Below, in pieces: positions 30,917 through 39,813 of a stretch of 41,172 nt of DNA; the stretch's first letter is position 1, and the number at the start of each line of letters is the position of its first letter. Source of the DNA: Algoriphagus aquimarinus (lineage in GTDB: Bacteria; Bacteroidota; Bacteroidia; Cytophagales; Cyclobacteriaceae); assembly GCF_007997215.1 (NCBI RefSeq), contig NZ_VORW01000028.1, forward strand, positions 1-41,172, given 5' to 3'. The translations under genes were made by a program, and so were the position numbers. The notes beneath the pieces are model-generated. The model was given only the letters and a program-made list of their open reading frames with translations, made no database searches and was not told the DNA's origin.

Positions 30917-30934
30917 TTCTGCATCGGGAAGTAA
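30917..30934 (+). mobile_element. Right attachment site candidate
   Basis: TTCTGCATCGGGAAGTAA still reads Phe-Cys-Ile-Gly-Lys-stop in frame, exactly the MnmE C-terminus, and differs from the mnmE end only at two third-codon positions. It sits within an imperfect inverted repeat with arms CATCGGGAA (30922-30930) and TTTCCGATG (30940-30948), as in recombinase core sites. No mnmE-like coding precedes it. It marks the right end of the island. Confidence 0.55.
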
Positions 30935-31088
30935 TTACATTTCCGATGATGCGCTAAACCCTTCTTTTTATTGTTTTAGGCTGTTTTTGCTTTCTTACTT
31001 AGTATGATGATCGGGATATCAATATTTACTCTATTAAGGTAAGTAGCAAAACTTGTAAAATTTTTATTTTTCCTTATTTTTTTGATAG

Positions 31089-31430
31089 CTGCTTTTTTAT
31101 CAGGCCTTTCCACTACACCATAAAATTGCCCAAGAGGTTGGAATCAAAACCTACTTCACTTTACCCTATACTTCTCAAAATAAAGGAATGGTGGAAAACA
31201 GAATTGGACTAATAAGGGCATTCCTACCTAAAAAAACTGACCTAAATGAAATCTCCCATGAAACAATTGCGGACATAGGAAACAAAATCAATAACAGGTC
31301 TATCAAAAAGTTTAAAAACTTATCGACTAAAGAGATATTAATAATTTACAGAACTGTTTCATTACTGACTTGCACAGGAAATTTCTTATACTATGTAGTT
31401 AAAATCGCTATGCTAGATTATATGTATTGA
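31089..31430 (+). pseudogene. IS30-family transposase remnant
   Basis: An open frame from 31089 has HHKIAQEVGIKTYFTLPYTS, then NKGMVENRIGLIRAFLPKKT, DLNEIS and INNRSIKKFKNLSTKEI. This matches the C-terminal catalytic end of IS30 transposases (PYxSxxKGxxENxxGLxRxxxPKxTDL...NNRxxK). The N-terminal two thirds are gone, with stops at 31083-31088, and the tail after about 31365 is unrelated. It lies 155 bases to the right of the island end, so the junction area has seen other insertions. No inverted repeats were found. Confidence 0.75.
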
Positions 31431-31970
31431 GCATTATAAGGTGATTTCATTAATCGGTAACTATTACCCCAATTAATCGGCATATTATGTCCCAACTACT
31501 TCTTATTTTTTGAAGAATAATCAAATATAATGCCCTCATCGATCATAATCCATATTTTTTTATTGGGTATAAATATTGGAATAAGATGAACGAAATAGAT
31601 ATAGTTTCACCGCAGGTCACTTGCAATTCTGAATATGTGTGACTTATATACTTTATTTTTCAGCTAGGGTATCGATATAATTTTAACTATAAGCAGCTTT
31701 ATTAAAAAGATTTGCTTCAAGCAGCAGCTCCAAAAAAGGATTGGAAAAAGGTAATATTCAGAACTGAATCTAAATTTTATACTTTTATAATTACAGAATA
31801 TGTTTAGCATAATAAATTATTGCTAAGCTTATAAAATATATCTATACAAACTATCAATACCAATGCGAATATAACCTTTAAGTCATTTCATATGATTTTC
31901 CTATTGGAGTTGTCTTAATGTATATAAAATGATTACCCATCAATATTATTACAAATTAAACTAATGTTTT
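31431..31970. other. Gene-free A+T-rich gap
   Basis: 540 bases between the transposase remnant and the ice-binding gene. No coding frame is supportable. A 9-base direct repeat ATTAATCGG lies at 31449 and 31472, and an imperfect inverted repeat TTAGCA/TGCTAA at about 31804-31826. The leader of the ice-binding gene must lie at the right end; I could not place a clear TAnnTTTG element. Confidence 0.5.
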
Positions 31971-34900
31971 ATGAAAACAGAAACCACAAAAAAAAGATTA
32001 TGGCGAACCATTTTGGTGGCCTTTTCGATTACCGTATTCTTAGGAAGTTGTCAAGATGAATTCGATCAACTTCTTGGGATATGTCCCGAAGTGGAATCTA
32101 CAAATCCCAGCGATGAAGCTATTGGGGTACAGTTGAATAAGACCATTGCAGTGACCTTCAATGATACCATGAATCCTACAAGCATCACGGATGCTTCCTT
32201 TAGTTTAAGGGTAATCAATTCATCCGGAGAAACTGAAAATATTGTTGCCGGTGCATTGTCTTATGACGCAGCAACCAACACCATGAGTTTTCTCCCGGAT
32301 GCTCCACTTGCCCCAAACACAACCTATACCGGTAAAGTAGAGCCAATTGTGACGGATTTAACAGGAAATGTCTTGCAAACCCCTTATATATGGACCTTTA
32401 CCACCGGTGAATCACCCGCAGTGATCGCCACAGATCCCGAGGATTTGTCAACCGGAAATGCGCTTAATAAGGCTATTACTGCGAAATTCAGTACCTCGAT
32501 GGATCCTGAGACCATCAAGGCCTCTTCTTTTACCATCAAAGCCGGCACAACTACAATAGCAGGAGTCGTAAGCTACATGGACAGCACAGCAACATTCACA
32601 CCTTCAATCGATCTATTGCCTGCAACCACTTATACAGGTACAATCAGTGTTGAAGCTACGAATACAGATGGAATTCCTCTTGCAGAGGAATATACATGGA
32701 CCTTTAACACAGGTGATGCTCCAACAGTAGTGTCTGTAGATCCTAAAGATCTGGAGAAAAACGTGGCTGGAAATAAGGTAATCAGTGCAATCTTCAGTGA
32801 AATGATGGATGGAGCCTCGATAAACGCTTCTTCCTTTACATTGAAAACCGGAACAGTTGCAGTGGCCGGTACAGTAAGTTATTCTGATTTAACAGCGGTA
32901 TTCAAACCTCTTACTCAGTTATTATCAAATACCACTTATACAGCAACAATTTCAAAAACAGCAAAAAACCCGTTGGGTATCTCAATAACCAACGACTTTG
33001 TGTGGAATTTTACCACTTCTGCATCAAATGTGGCTGTTGCTCCTACAGTAACTTCTACAGACCCTTTGAACAACGCGACAAACGTAGCACTTAACAAAGT
33101 GGTTAAAGCGACTTTCAGTGAGGCAATGAATTCTAGTACAGTGACGGGAGCTACTTTTACCCTGAAACAAGGGAATACAGCAGTTGCCGGAACAATAACT
33201 TATTCAGGCACCACTGCTTCCTTTACGCCGAACAGTCCGCTATCTCCAAGTCTGGTTTACACGGCTACTATTACCACAGGCGCAAAAAATTCTGCAGGCA
33301 CAGCCTTGGCAAGTAATTACCAATGGGCATTCACTACAGCCGCATCTAACGTAGCTGTTGCCCCTACAGTAACTTCCACAGATCCTGTAAACAACGCGAC
33401 AAACATCGGACTTAACAAAGTGGTTAAAGCGACTTTCAGTGAGCTGATGAATCCTGCCACGATTTCAGGTACAACCTTCACGCTTAAACAAGGAGCAAAC
33501 ACCATCAATGGATCTGTAACTTATAGTGGAACTACAGCTTCGTTCAGTCCAAGCAACCCGCTTTCTCCAAATCTTACCTACACTGCAACCATCACTACAG
33601 GTGCAAAGAATCTGGCAGGTACAGCATTGGCAAGCAATTATGTCTGGAATTTTACCACAGCCGCATCTAACGTAGCTGTTGCGCCAACCGTAACTTCTAC
33701 AGACCCTGTGAACAACGCAACAAACGTAGCACTTAACAAAGTGGTCAAAGCTACTTTCAGTGAGGCAATGAATTCTAGTACAGTGACGGAAGCAACTTTT
33801 ACCTTGAAACAAGGGAATACAGCAGTTGCCGGAGCGGTAACCTATTCGGGCACCACGGCTTCCTTTACGCCGAACAGTCCGCTAACTCCTAGTCTGGTTT
33901 ACACAGCTACCATTACCACAGGTGCAAAGAATCCTGCCGGCACAGCCTTGGCGAGTAATTACCAATGGACATTTACTACAGCTGCTGTTGTGGCTCCGAG
34001 AGTGCTATCTACCGACCCGCAAAACAACGCGACAAACATCGAACTTAACAAAGTGGTTAAAGCGACTTTCAGTGAGCTGATGAATCCTGCCACGATTTCT
34101 GGTACAACCTTCACGCTTAAACAAGGAGCAAACACCATCAATGGATCTGTAACTTATAGTGGAACTACAGCTTCGTTCAGTCCAAGCAACCCGCTTTCTC
34201 CAAATCTTACCTACACTGCAACCATCACTACAGGTGCACAGAATCTGGCAGGTACAGGTTTGGCTGAGGATTATGTCTGGACGTTCAAAACGCTGACTCA
34301 GCAGTCTGCATCCTTTGTAGATCTTAAAACTGCCGGAAGATTTGGAATTTTCGCTGCCACAGGAATCAGCAATAATGCTGGATTCAGTGAGATCCGAAAC
34401 TTGGATGTAGGAATTACGCCTGGTGCTCGTTCCTCTGTGACTGGATTTCCTCCGGCCAAGATTATCAACGGAGCAATCTATGCTTCTGATGACCTCTCTC
34501 CTGCCGGTGTAGCAGCAATGCTGGTCCAAGCGAAAAAAGATCTGACAGAAGCCTATTTGTTTGCCGAAGGAGCAACTTCTCCTGCTCCTGCTACAGTAGC
34601 AGGTGATCAAGGTGGTAAAACACTTGCCCCGGGAATTTACAAATCCAATTCTACACTTTTGATCCAGTCAGGTGATCTGACATTGGATGCTCAGGGTGAT
34701 CCTAACGCTGTCTGGATCTTCCAAATTGCTTCAGGTTTTACCACTGTAGGTGGAGCAGGTGGAAGTGTTATCTTAAGTGGAGGAGCTCAAGCCAAAAACA
34801 TTTTCTGGCAAGTCGGAAGTTCTGCGACCATTGGAGACAACACCAAATTCAAAGGGAATGTATTGGCCTTAACTTCTATCACCATGAATTCCAATGCTAC

Positions 34901-34973
34901 AATTGTAGGCAGAATGTTGGTCATCAATGGAGCAGTGGTTATGACAAATACTAACATCATCGAGAAACCTTAA
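31971..34973 (+). CDS. Ice-binding lipoprotein adhesin with Ig-like repeats
   Basis: The 1000-residue protein has a lipoprotein signal (ITVFLGSC, Cys27) followed by acidic residues (QDEFDQ), a pattern linked to surface export in Bacteroidota. Seven Big_5/SbsA-type Ig-like repeats follow (about residues 32-780, each about 105 residues, ending in WTFTT or WNFTT). The C-terminal part (about 781-998) is a DUF3494 ice-binding domain: DLKTAGRFGIFAATGISNN, GAIYASDD, KTLAPGIYKS, WIFQIASGFT and FWQVGSSATIG. It should bind ice at the cell surface on a repeat stalk. It is the first gene of a pair with the OmpA-type gene 9 bases later. Confidence 0.93.
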   Translation: MKTETTKKRLWRTILVAFSITVFLGSCQDEFDQLLGICPEVESTNPSDEAIGVQLNKTIAVTFNDTMNPTSITDASFSLRVINSSGETENIVAGALSYDAATNTMSFLPDAPLAPNTTYTGKVEPIVTDLTGNVLQTPYIWTFTTGESPAVIATDPEDLSTGNALNKAITAKFSTSMDPETIKASSFTIKAGTTTIAGVVSYMDSTATFTPSIDLLPATTYTGTISVEATNTDGIPLAEEYTWTFNTGDAPTVVSVDPKDLEKNVAGNKVISAIFSEMMDGASINASSFTLKTGTVAVAGTVSYSDLTAVFKPLTQLLSNTTYTATISKTAKNPLGISITNDFVWNFTTSASNVAVAPTVTSTDPLNNATNVALNKVVKATFSEAMNSSTVTGATFTLKQGNTAVAGTITYSGTTASFTPNSPLSPSLVYTATITTGAKNSAGTALASNYQWAFTTAASNVAVAPTVTSTDPVNNATNIGLNKVVKATFSELMNPATISGTTFTLKQGANTINGSVTYSGTTASFSPSNPLSPNLTYTATITTGAKNLAGTALASNYVWNFTTAASNVAVAPTVTSTDPVNNATNVALNKVVKATFSEAMNSSTVTEATFTLKQGNTAVAGAVTYSGTTASFTPNSPLTPSLVYTATITTGAKNPAGTALASNYQWTFTTAAVVAPRVLSTDPQNNATNIELNKVVKATFSELMNPATISGTTFTLKQGANTINGSVTYSGTTASFSPSNPLSPNLTYTATITTGAQNLAGTGLAEDYVWTFKTLTQQSASFVDLKTAGRFGIFAATGISNNAGFSEIRNLDVGITPGARSSVTGFPPAKIINGAIYASDDLSPAGVAAMLVQAKKDLTEAYLFAEGATSPAPATVAGDQGGKTLAPGIYKSNSTLLIQSGDLTLDAQGDPNAVWIFQIASGFTTVGGAGGSVILSGGAQAKNIFWQVGSSATIGDNTKFKGNVLALTSITMNSNATIVGRMLVINGAVVMTNTNIIEKP
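33045..34310 (+). repeat. Near-identical tandem Ig-domain repeats (A-B-A-B)
   Basis: Repeats 4 to 7 start at 33045, 33366, 33687 and 33999, a period of 321, 321 and 312 bases. Repeats 4 and 6 resemble each other most (NSSTVT), as do 5 and 7 (NPATIS), and units 5 and 7 are almost identical over more than 200 bases. This points to recent duplication of a two-domain block; repeats 1-3 are much more diverged. Confidence 0.9.
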
Positions 34974-34982
34974 TTCAAAAAA

Positions 34983-37007
34983 ATGAAATCAACAACATAT
35001 AATAATAAGGGATCGCGCAATGCGTGGTCCCCTAATACATTCTCTGTTAAAGCCCTGTTTTTCGGAGCTTTGATATTTGGAGCAGGAACTCAATTCACGC
35101 TTCAAGCACAGCAGGATCAGTTCACAAGACCTTCTTGGAGGTTTGGAGTAGCGGCTGGAGCAAACTTTAATTTTAATCAAGGATTAACCCAACAGTTAAA
35201 TTCAAGTTTAACTGTTCCTGCTGGTTTCAATCATGGTAATGGCGTAGGGTTATTCCTTGGTCCTGTAATAGAATACCACCGCCCTGAATCAAGATGGGGA
35301 ATGATGCTTCAGGCAGGATATGATAGTCGGAAAAGTACTTTTGACCAGATCACAACACCTTGTAATTGCCCAGCGGATTTGTCCACAGATTTAAGTTACC
35401 TGACTGTTGAGCCAAGCCTAAGATTTGCTCCTTTTAAGAACAACTTTTACCTGTATGCAGGTCCACGTTTTGCATTTAACCAAACGAAAGGCTTTACCTA
35501 CCAATTGGGGATCAACCCAAATTTCCCCGATCAGGCTCCAACTCCTGCGGTAAATGGTGAATTCAGCAATACTCGTCAAAGCTTGGTTTCAATGCAGATC
35601 GGAGCAGGACACGATATTCAGCTTTCATCCCAAAACAGAAAAGTACAAACGATACTTTCTCCTTTCATAGCTATACAGCCTTATTTTGGACAGAATCCAC
35701 GCTCTTCGGAAACATGGACTTTGACTACCCTACGTGTTGGTGCAGCCTTGAAATTCGGCAAAGGCCGTAAAATTCCAGTGGTAGCTCAGGTACCGGCTCC
35801 CCCACTTGTGGAACCGGCCGTTGAGTTTGCTGTTAACTCTCCGAAAAACAATCCGGGAGCAACAAGCATCATAGAGACTTTCCCGATCCGTAACTATGTG
35901 TACTTTGATGCAGGTTCATCTACTATTCCAAATCGTTATGTGACGCTTGAAAAAAATCAGGTGAAAGATTTCAAAGCAGATCAATTGGAAGTCTTTGCAC
36001 CAAAAGAACCTTCCGGCAGGGCCAACCGACAGCTGATGGTATATTACAATGTACTCAATATCCTAGGCGACCGTATGGAGAAACATCCTGCTACAACCAT
36101 CAAATTAGCCGGTTCTTCAGAGAAGGGTTCTCAGGAAGGCGAAAAAATGGCAGAATCAGTCAAAACATATTTGGTCAACAACTGGGGAATAGATGGATCT
36201 AGGATTGCTACTGCAGGGTTGACTCAACCCAAAATCCCTTCCAAAAAAGCAGGCGCAACACGCGAGCTTGATCTTCTACTTGCTGATGACCGACGAGTAT
36301 CTATTGAGAGCAGTTCACCGGAGTTATTGATGGAGTTCAAAGGTGGTTTGGATGCTCCTTTAAAACCAGTTTCTCTGGCAGAACAAGAGGAAAGTTATGT
36401 GACTTTCGATGTTGATGGAGCGGAAGATGCCTTTAACTCATGGGCTTTGGAAGTCAAAGATGCACAAGGAAAAGTACAGCATTTCGGACCTTTTACTACA
36501 GACAAAGTAAGTTTGTCAGGAGAAGAGATTTTAGGAAGTAAAGCAGAAGGAGAATATACCGTAACCATGGTAGGTCAAGCTAAAAATGGCCTAACAGTAC
36601 GAAAAGAGACTCCTGTAAAAGTCGTTCATTGGACTCCTCCAACAAATCAAGAAGGAAATAGATATAGTGTGATCTATGAATTTAATGACGCTAAAGCAAT
36701 TGCTACTTATGAGAAATACCTGACAGATGTAGTTGCTGCGAAAATCCCTAATGGTGGTACAGTGATTATTTACGGTCACACCGATAGCATTGGAGAAGAA
36801 GCATACAATCTGGGATTATCCCAGGCAAGGGCCAACAATGTTAAAAGTATCCTTGAACAAAGCTTGTTGAAGGCAGGAATAACTGACGTCAAATTTGTGG
36901 TCAATGAATTTGGAGAGGATGAAAAAGTATCTCCTTTTAAAAACAAATTTCCTGAAGAGCGTGCTTATAACCGGACTGTCATCATTGATGTGATCCCGGC
37001 TAAGTAA
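34983..37007 (+). CDS. OmpA-family outer-membrane protein
   Basis: The 674-residue protein has a signal peptide (LFFGALIFGAGTQFTLQAQ), an N-terminal beta-barrel-like part (about 45-255, with alternating aromatic strands such as WRFGVAAGANFNFN and FYLYAGPRFAF), and two periplasmic OmpA-like parts. The first has YVYFDAGSSTIPNRY, and the terminal OmpA_C domain has GHTDSIGEEAYNLGLSQARA, the peptidoglycan-binding motif with the key Asp and Arg. It links outer membrane and cell wall. The spacing of 9 bases to the ice-binding gene suggests it anchors or accompanies that adhesin. A strong terminator follows at 37087. Confidence 0.88.
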   Translation: MKSTTYNNKGSRNAWSPNTFSVKALFFGALIFGAGTQFTLQAQQDQFTRPSWRFGVAAGANFNFNQGLTQQLNSSLTVPAGFNHGNGVGLFLGPVIEYHRPESRWGMMLQAGYDSRKSTFDQITTPCNCPADLSTDLSYLTVEPSLRFAPFKNNFYLYAGPRFAFNQTKGFTYQLGINPNFPDQAPTPAVNGEFSNTRQSLVSMQIGAGHDIQLSSQNRKVQTILSPFIAIQPYFGQNPRSSETWTLTTLRVGAALKFGKGRKIPVVAQVPAPPLVEPAVEFAVNSPKNNPGATSIIETFPIRNYVYFDAGSSTIPNRYVTLEKNQVKDFKADQLEVFAPKEPSGRANRQLMVYYNVLNILGDRMEKHPATTIKLAGSSEKGSQEGEKMAESVKTYLVNNWGIDGSRIATAGLTQPKIPSKKAGATRELDLLLADDRRVSIESSSPELLMEFKGGLDAPLKPVSLAEQEESYVTFDVDGAEDAFNSWALEVKDAQGKVQHFGPFTTDKVSLSGEEILGSKAEGEYTVTMVGQAKNGLTVRKETPVKVVHWTPPTNQEGNRYSVIYEFNDAKAIATYEKYLTDVVAAKIPNGGTVIIYGHTDSIGEEAYNLGLSQARANNVKSILEQSLLKAGITDVKFVVNEFGEDEKVSPFKNKFPEERAYNRTVIIDVIPAK

Positions 37008-37086
37008 GGATTGCTAATCATTTATGATCGCATCACTTTTATTTAAAAAGTGAAAGTCTCATAAGTTGATTGGTAAATAGAGCAAA

Positions 37087-37126
37087 ATAAAGGCTAGCCG
37101 GGTAACCCGGCTAGCCTTTATGTTTT
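37087..37126 (+). terminator. Strong rho-independent terminator
   Basis: Arms ATAAAGGCTAGCCGGG (37087-37102) and CCCGGCTAGCCTTTAT (37106-37121) with a TAA loop form a 16-bp hairpin followed by GTTTTT. It ends the ice-binding/OmpA transcription unit 80 bases after the last stop. Confidence 0.92.
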
Positions 37127-37365
37127 TATCTCATAGGAGGAAACAGAGGTATTCAAAAACCCCTGATAAAAAAGTATTTAAAAACTACAATCTAAACAAA
37201 CTAATAGTTCTTCCCACTCTCTGTAAGAACTCCTAATTACCTACCTACCCTACCGCACTGTAAGTTATGGTATTGACCGATAGAGCTTAGAGGTATCTAT
37301 GCCCAGTAGGATGGCGGTGGGTACGGGTAGTTATCATCCCCGAATACTGCTGAAGGTATTAGTCT

Positions 37366-37560
37366 AAGACTCTATTTGCTCTGGAAAGCAGCATGACTTT
37401 GAAATCCTCAACAAACTCAATTCTGTCCTGATCCCAAACTTGGGTAAATAGTTCATACACCTGTCTTGAGCTTTCAACTCAAGATCTAAGGGAGTTCTTT
37501 ACTTTTGCACTATAGCTCGATTTGATCTTGTCTACTTCAAACAAATCAATTTTTCTTTCC
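37366..37560 (-). pseudogene. RadC-family (JAB domain) remnant
   Basis: On the minus strand from 37560 the frame reads IDLFEVDKIKSSYSAKVKNS, has an in-frame TGA, then goes on with SSRQVYELFTQVWDQDRIEF and VEDFKVMLLSRANRVLD before TAA at about 37366. The ELF..VWD.D.I...E.FKV.LL.RANRVL pattern is the start of the RadC/JAB domain (MPN fold). The catalytic HNHPSG part is missing. RadC-like genes are common on Bacteroidota mobile elements, so this is probably another decayed insertion. The flanking 37127-37365 contains no gene. Confidence 0.65.
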
Positions 37561-38203
37561 TGAGTCTTCCTAATGTTTTTCGTTTTTGTGGAACAATGAA
37601 TTATGAAGATTCATCAATTCTTGACTGACAAAGACCTGAAGGAAAAGGAAGAAAAAGCAAAGCAAGCGGCTTTATGCCGGAAGCTTCTGGTCGCCCAGAG
37701 CCCAGTGGGCTAACTTTGTGAGGAATACAATTTCAAAACCACCTGAATTGACTATCAATTAACTTTATTAACAAAACACCAGTTACAACTCCAAAAAATT
37801 AACAAGCCTTATTCCTGTAATCAATAGCTTTCACAATTTTATTTGATTCGGTTTTTACACACTTCACCTTTATCATCCTATACATATCTCACTATTTTTA
37901 GCTGTACTTCTTCTTACTTCCACTTTCCAACCTAATTCACGAGAAGACCCTTCAGCTATAATTACTCTGATTTTAACTAAGAACAAATGAGTTGTATGCT
38001 ACTCAAATGGCAGTAAACCTATAATAAAAGTAAATTATTCCTTTATACACTAACTGACAAAATAAACTACCCATTTCCAACTGCTACTTATTAAAAGTAA
38101 TCGTTTATTTTTCTCAAAGCTAGAAGTATAAGGAAGCTCGAACAACAGTTAAAAACTGTCTGCATTTAAAATGAAAATACATCTACTATATTGATTTTTA
38201 AAG
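37561..38203. other. Gene-free degraded stretch
   Basis: No supportable gene. A short open stretch near 37603-37710 (plus strand, LTDKDLKEKEEKAKQAA) ends in a stop and is not recognised. The rest is A+T-rich, without repeats that stand out, and ends at the minus-strand terminator of the DUF1501 gene. With the RadC relic it suggests accumulated gene decay between the OmpA unit and the DUF1501 gene. Confidence 0.5.
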
Positions 38204-38230
38204 TAAAAAAACCCAGCCAATTGACTGGGT
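38204..38230 (-). terminator. Terminator of the DUF1501 gene
   Basis: Arms ACCCAG (38211-38216) and CTGGGT (38225-38230), with an inner CAATTG, preceded on the plus strand by seven A (38204-38210 region). Read on the minus strand it is a hairpin followed by seven T, 134 bases downstream of the stop at 38365. Confidence 0.75.
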
Positions 38231-38364
38231 ATTTCCCTTTCTACTATGCTATTCTTAGTTTTAACTATCCTAATTCAAAGTCGGGTTATAAAAAGCATCA
38301 CATCATAAAATATCGATCAAAAAATATAAGCACTATGGTTTAGCAGTTTATCCTGAATCAGAGT

Positions 38365-39795
38365 TTATGACTTTTGCAATAAATCAAACTCTACCTTCCC
38401 ATGACCATCAGGTGTAGTAAAGAATGGTCGCTGTTCTATTTCGTAGTTGGTCTCTGGAGCTATACCTAAGGCATGATAAACCGTCTGGTGAATGCTGTCT
38501 ATTTTGATGGGGTTTTCTATGCTTTTGCAAGGTCGCTCATCAGCTGTTTTGCCATAGACATGGCCATTCTTAATTCCCCCTCCAAACATCAGCATGGAGC
38601 AGCCGTCGGTGAAATGTCTGTGCATTCCGTAGTTTTTCATGTCTTCAATGATATCTGGCACTTCCACCTGATCCAAGACTTTCAGCCCTGGTCTTCCTTC
38701 TGTCAGCATATCTCTGCTAAACTCAGAGGCTACGATGACTAGCGTTCTGTCCAGTTTTCCACTTTCATCCAGATCAGAGATCAATTGGGCGATTGGAGAG
38801 TCGATCATTTTCTTCATGTCCTTCAGACGGGTATGCCCATTGTCATGTGTATCCCAACCCATAAATGGCTCGTATTCGGAAGTGACTGTGATGTATCGAG
38901 CGCCTTGATCCACGAGTCTTTTTGCCAGAAGACAACCTAGCCCAAACTTGCCATTATTGTACTTGTCATAGCTTTCCTTAGGTTCCAAGCTCAGATCAAA
39001 GGCTTTTGCTTCAGGAGAATTCAGCAGAATGTAAGCCTGCTCCATGGATCGTTTAAGAGATTCTTTTTGATAGTCCGAACCGTACTCGCCCATCGCACCC
39101 GCAGAAAGCAGGTTTTCATAGAGCTGATTTCTCGACTCAAACCTACTCGTGGACATGCCTATAGGAGGGCGGACGCTCTCCAAGCCAGACGAAGGATCCG
39201 GAATCAAAAATGGCCCATGCTCAGATCCTAGAAAACCAGCGCTGTGAAAAGCCTTCAGTTCCTCGCCTTCTCCTACAGAGAATCGCTGTCCTATATTGAT
39301 GAAGGAAGGAATCACTGGATTTAGAGGGCCAAGTTCCTTAGATATCCAAGAACCTAAATGCGGAACGACGACGGATTGTGGCGGTTCGTAGCAGGTATGA
39401 AAATGGTATTGGTGACGTGTATGAAGAATGTGTCCCAGATCTGCCGCCACGTAGGAGCGGATAAGTGTTCCCTTGTCCATGATTTTGGCTATGGATTCCA
39501 GACCTTCGGAAAAGTTGATGCCATCTAAAGCCGTAGGGATGGAAGGGAAGGTGCTGAGTACTTCCTTGGATTCCATTCCTTTTCGAAATGGAGTGTATTT
39601 CTTTGGATCAAAGGTTTCGGTATGAGCCATTCCTCCTGCCATGAAAAGTAAGATAACCGAATCTGCCGTTGCCGGAATTTTATCCGTTCCGCAGGAAGAT
39701 AACAGTCCTGCCAAAGGCGCGCCCATCCCCATGGTTGCCATGGCAGCAGCAGAGGTTTTTTTAATAAAGTCTCGTCGGTTAAGTGGTGTTTTCAT
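38365..39795 (-). CDS. DUF1501 protein, twin-arginine exported
   Basis: The 476-residue protein belongs to the DUF1501 (sulfatase/alkaline-phosphatase-superfamily-like) family. It starts with a twin-arginine signal NRRDFIKK and a hydrophobic segment with a lipobox-like LLSSC, so it is exported folded and perhaps lipid-anchored. Family blocks are ILLFMAGGMAHTETFDPK, RYITVTSEYEPFMGWDTHDN and TLVIVASEFSR. DUF1501 genes are typically paired with DUF1549/DUF1553 cytochrome-type genes, as here (184 bases upstream on the same strand). The biochemical role is not established. Confidence 0.9.
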   Translation of the reverse strand: MKTPLNRRDFIKKTSAAAMATMGMGAPLAGLLSSCGTDKIPATADSVILLFMAGGMAHTETFDPKKYTPFRKGMESKEVLSTFPSIPTALDGINFSEGLESIAKIMDKGTLIRSYVAADLGHILHTRHQYHFHTCYEPPQSVVVPHLGSWISKELGPLNPVIPSFINIGQRFSVGEGEELKAFHSAGFLGSEHGPFLIPDPSSGLESVRPPIGMSTSRFESRNQLYENLLSAGAMGEYGSDYQKESLKRSMEQAYILLNSPEAKAFDLSLEPKESYDKYNNGKFGLGCLLAKRLVDQGARYITVTSEYEPFMGWDTHDNGHTRLKDMKKMIDSPIAQLISDLDESGKLDRTLVIVASEFSRDMLTEGRPGLKVLDQVEVPDIIEDMKNYGMHRHFTDGCSMLMFGGGIKNGHVYGKTADERPCKSIENPIKIDSIHQTVYHALGIAPETNYEIEQRPFFTTPDGHGKVEFDLLQKS

Positions 39796-39813
39796 GGTTT
39801 GGTTAACTATCTT

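Larger units (their letters stand above)
17338..30934. mobile_element. Defence/toxin genomic island inserted at mnmE
   Basis: A 13.6-kb block bounded by imperfect direct repeats of the mnmE tail. Its content is almost entirely restriction, nuclease and toxin-antitoxin-like genes: two methylases, GIY-YIG helicase, DUF6883-like, DUF262/DUF1524, HEPN-motif protein, membrane nuclease, HipB-like, RhuM-Fic, a broken antitoxin-like gene and Fic. Base composition is patchy within it. I see no integrase, excisionase or relaxase, so it may be mobilised in trans, be a deletion remnant, or have been built by recombination. The first 230 bases (17356-17585) contain no gene. Confidence 0.55.

Noticed and set aside
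31188..31430. An 80-residue ORF as an intact gene
   Set aside because: It is only the end of an IS30-type transposase frame that opens at 31089, with stops before it and unrelated sequence at its tail.
33045..34310. Regular repeats as a possible CRISPR or satellite array
   Set aside because: The period is 321 bases and the repeats are in frame, encoding Ig-like domains of one protein.
33317..34610. Minus-strand ORFs of up to 201 residues over the Ig-like repeats
   Set aside because: They are antisense shadows of the repeat-rich adhesin; their repeated sequences follow the DNA repeats.
37603..37712. A short Lys/Glu-rich ORF in the gap after the OmpA gene
   Set aside because: It is short, interrupted by a stop, and shows no family signature; charged low-complexity frames occur by chance.
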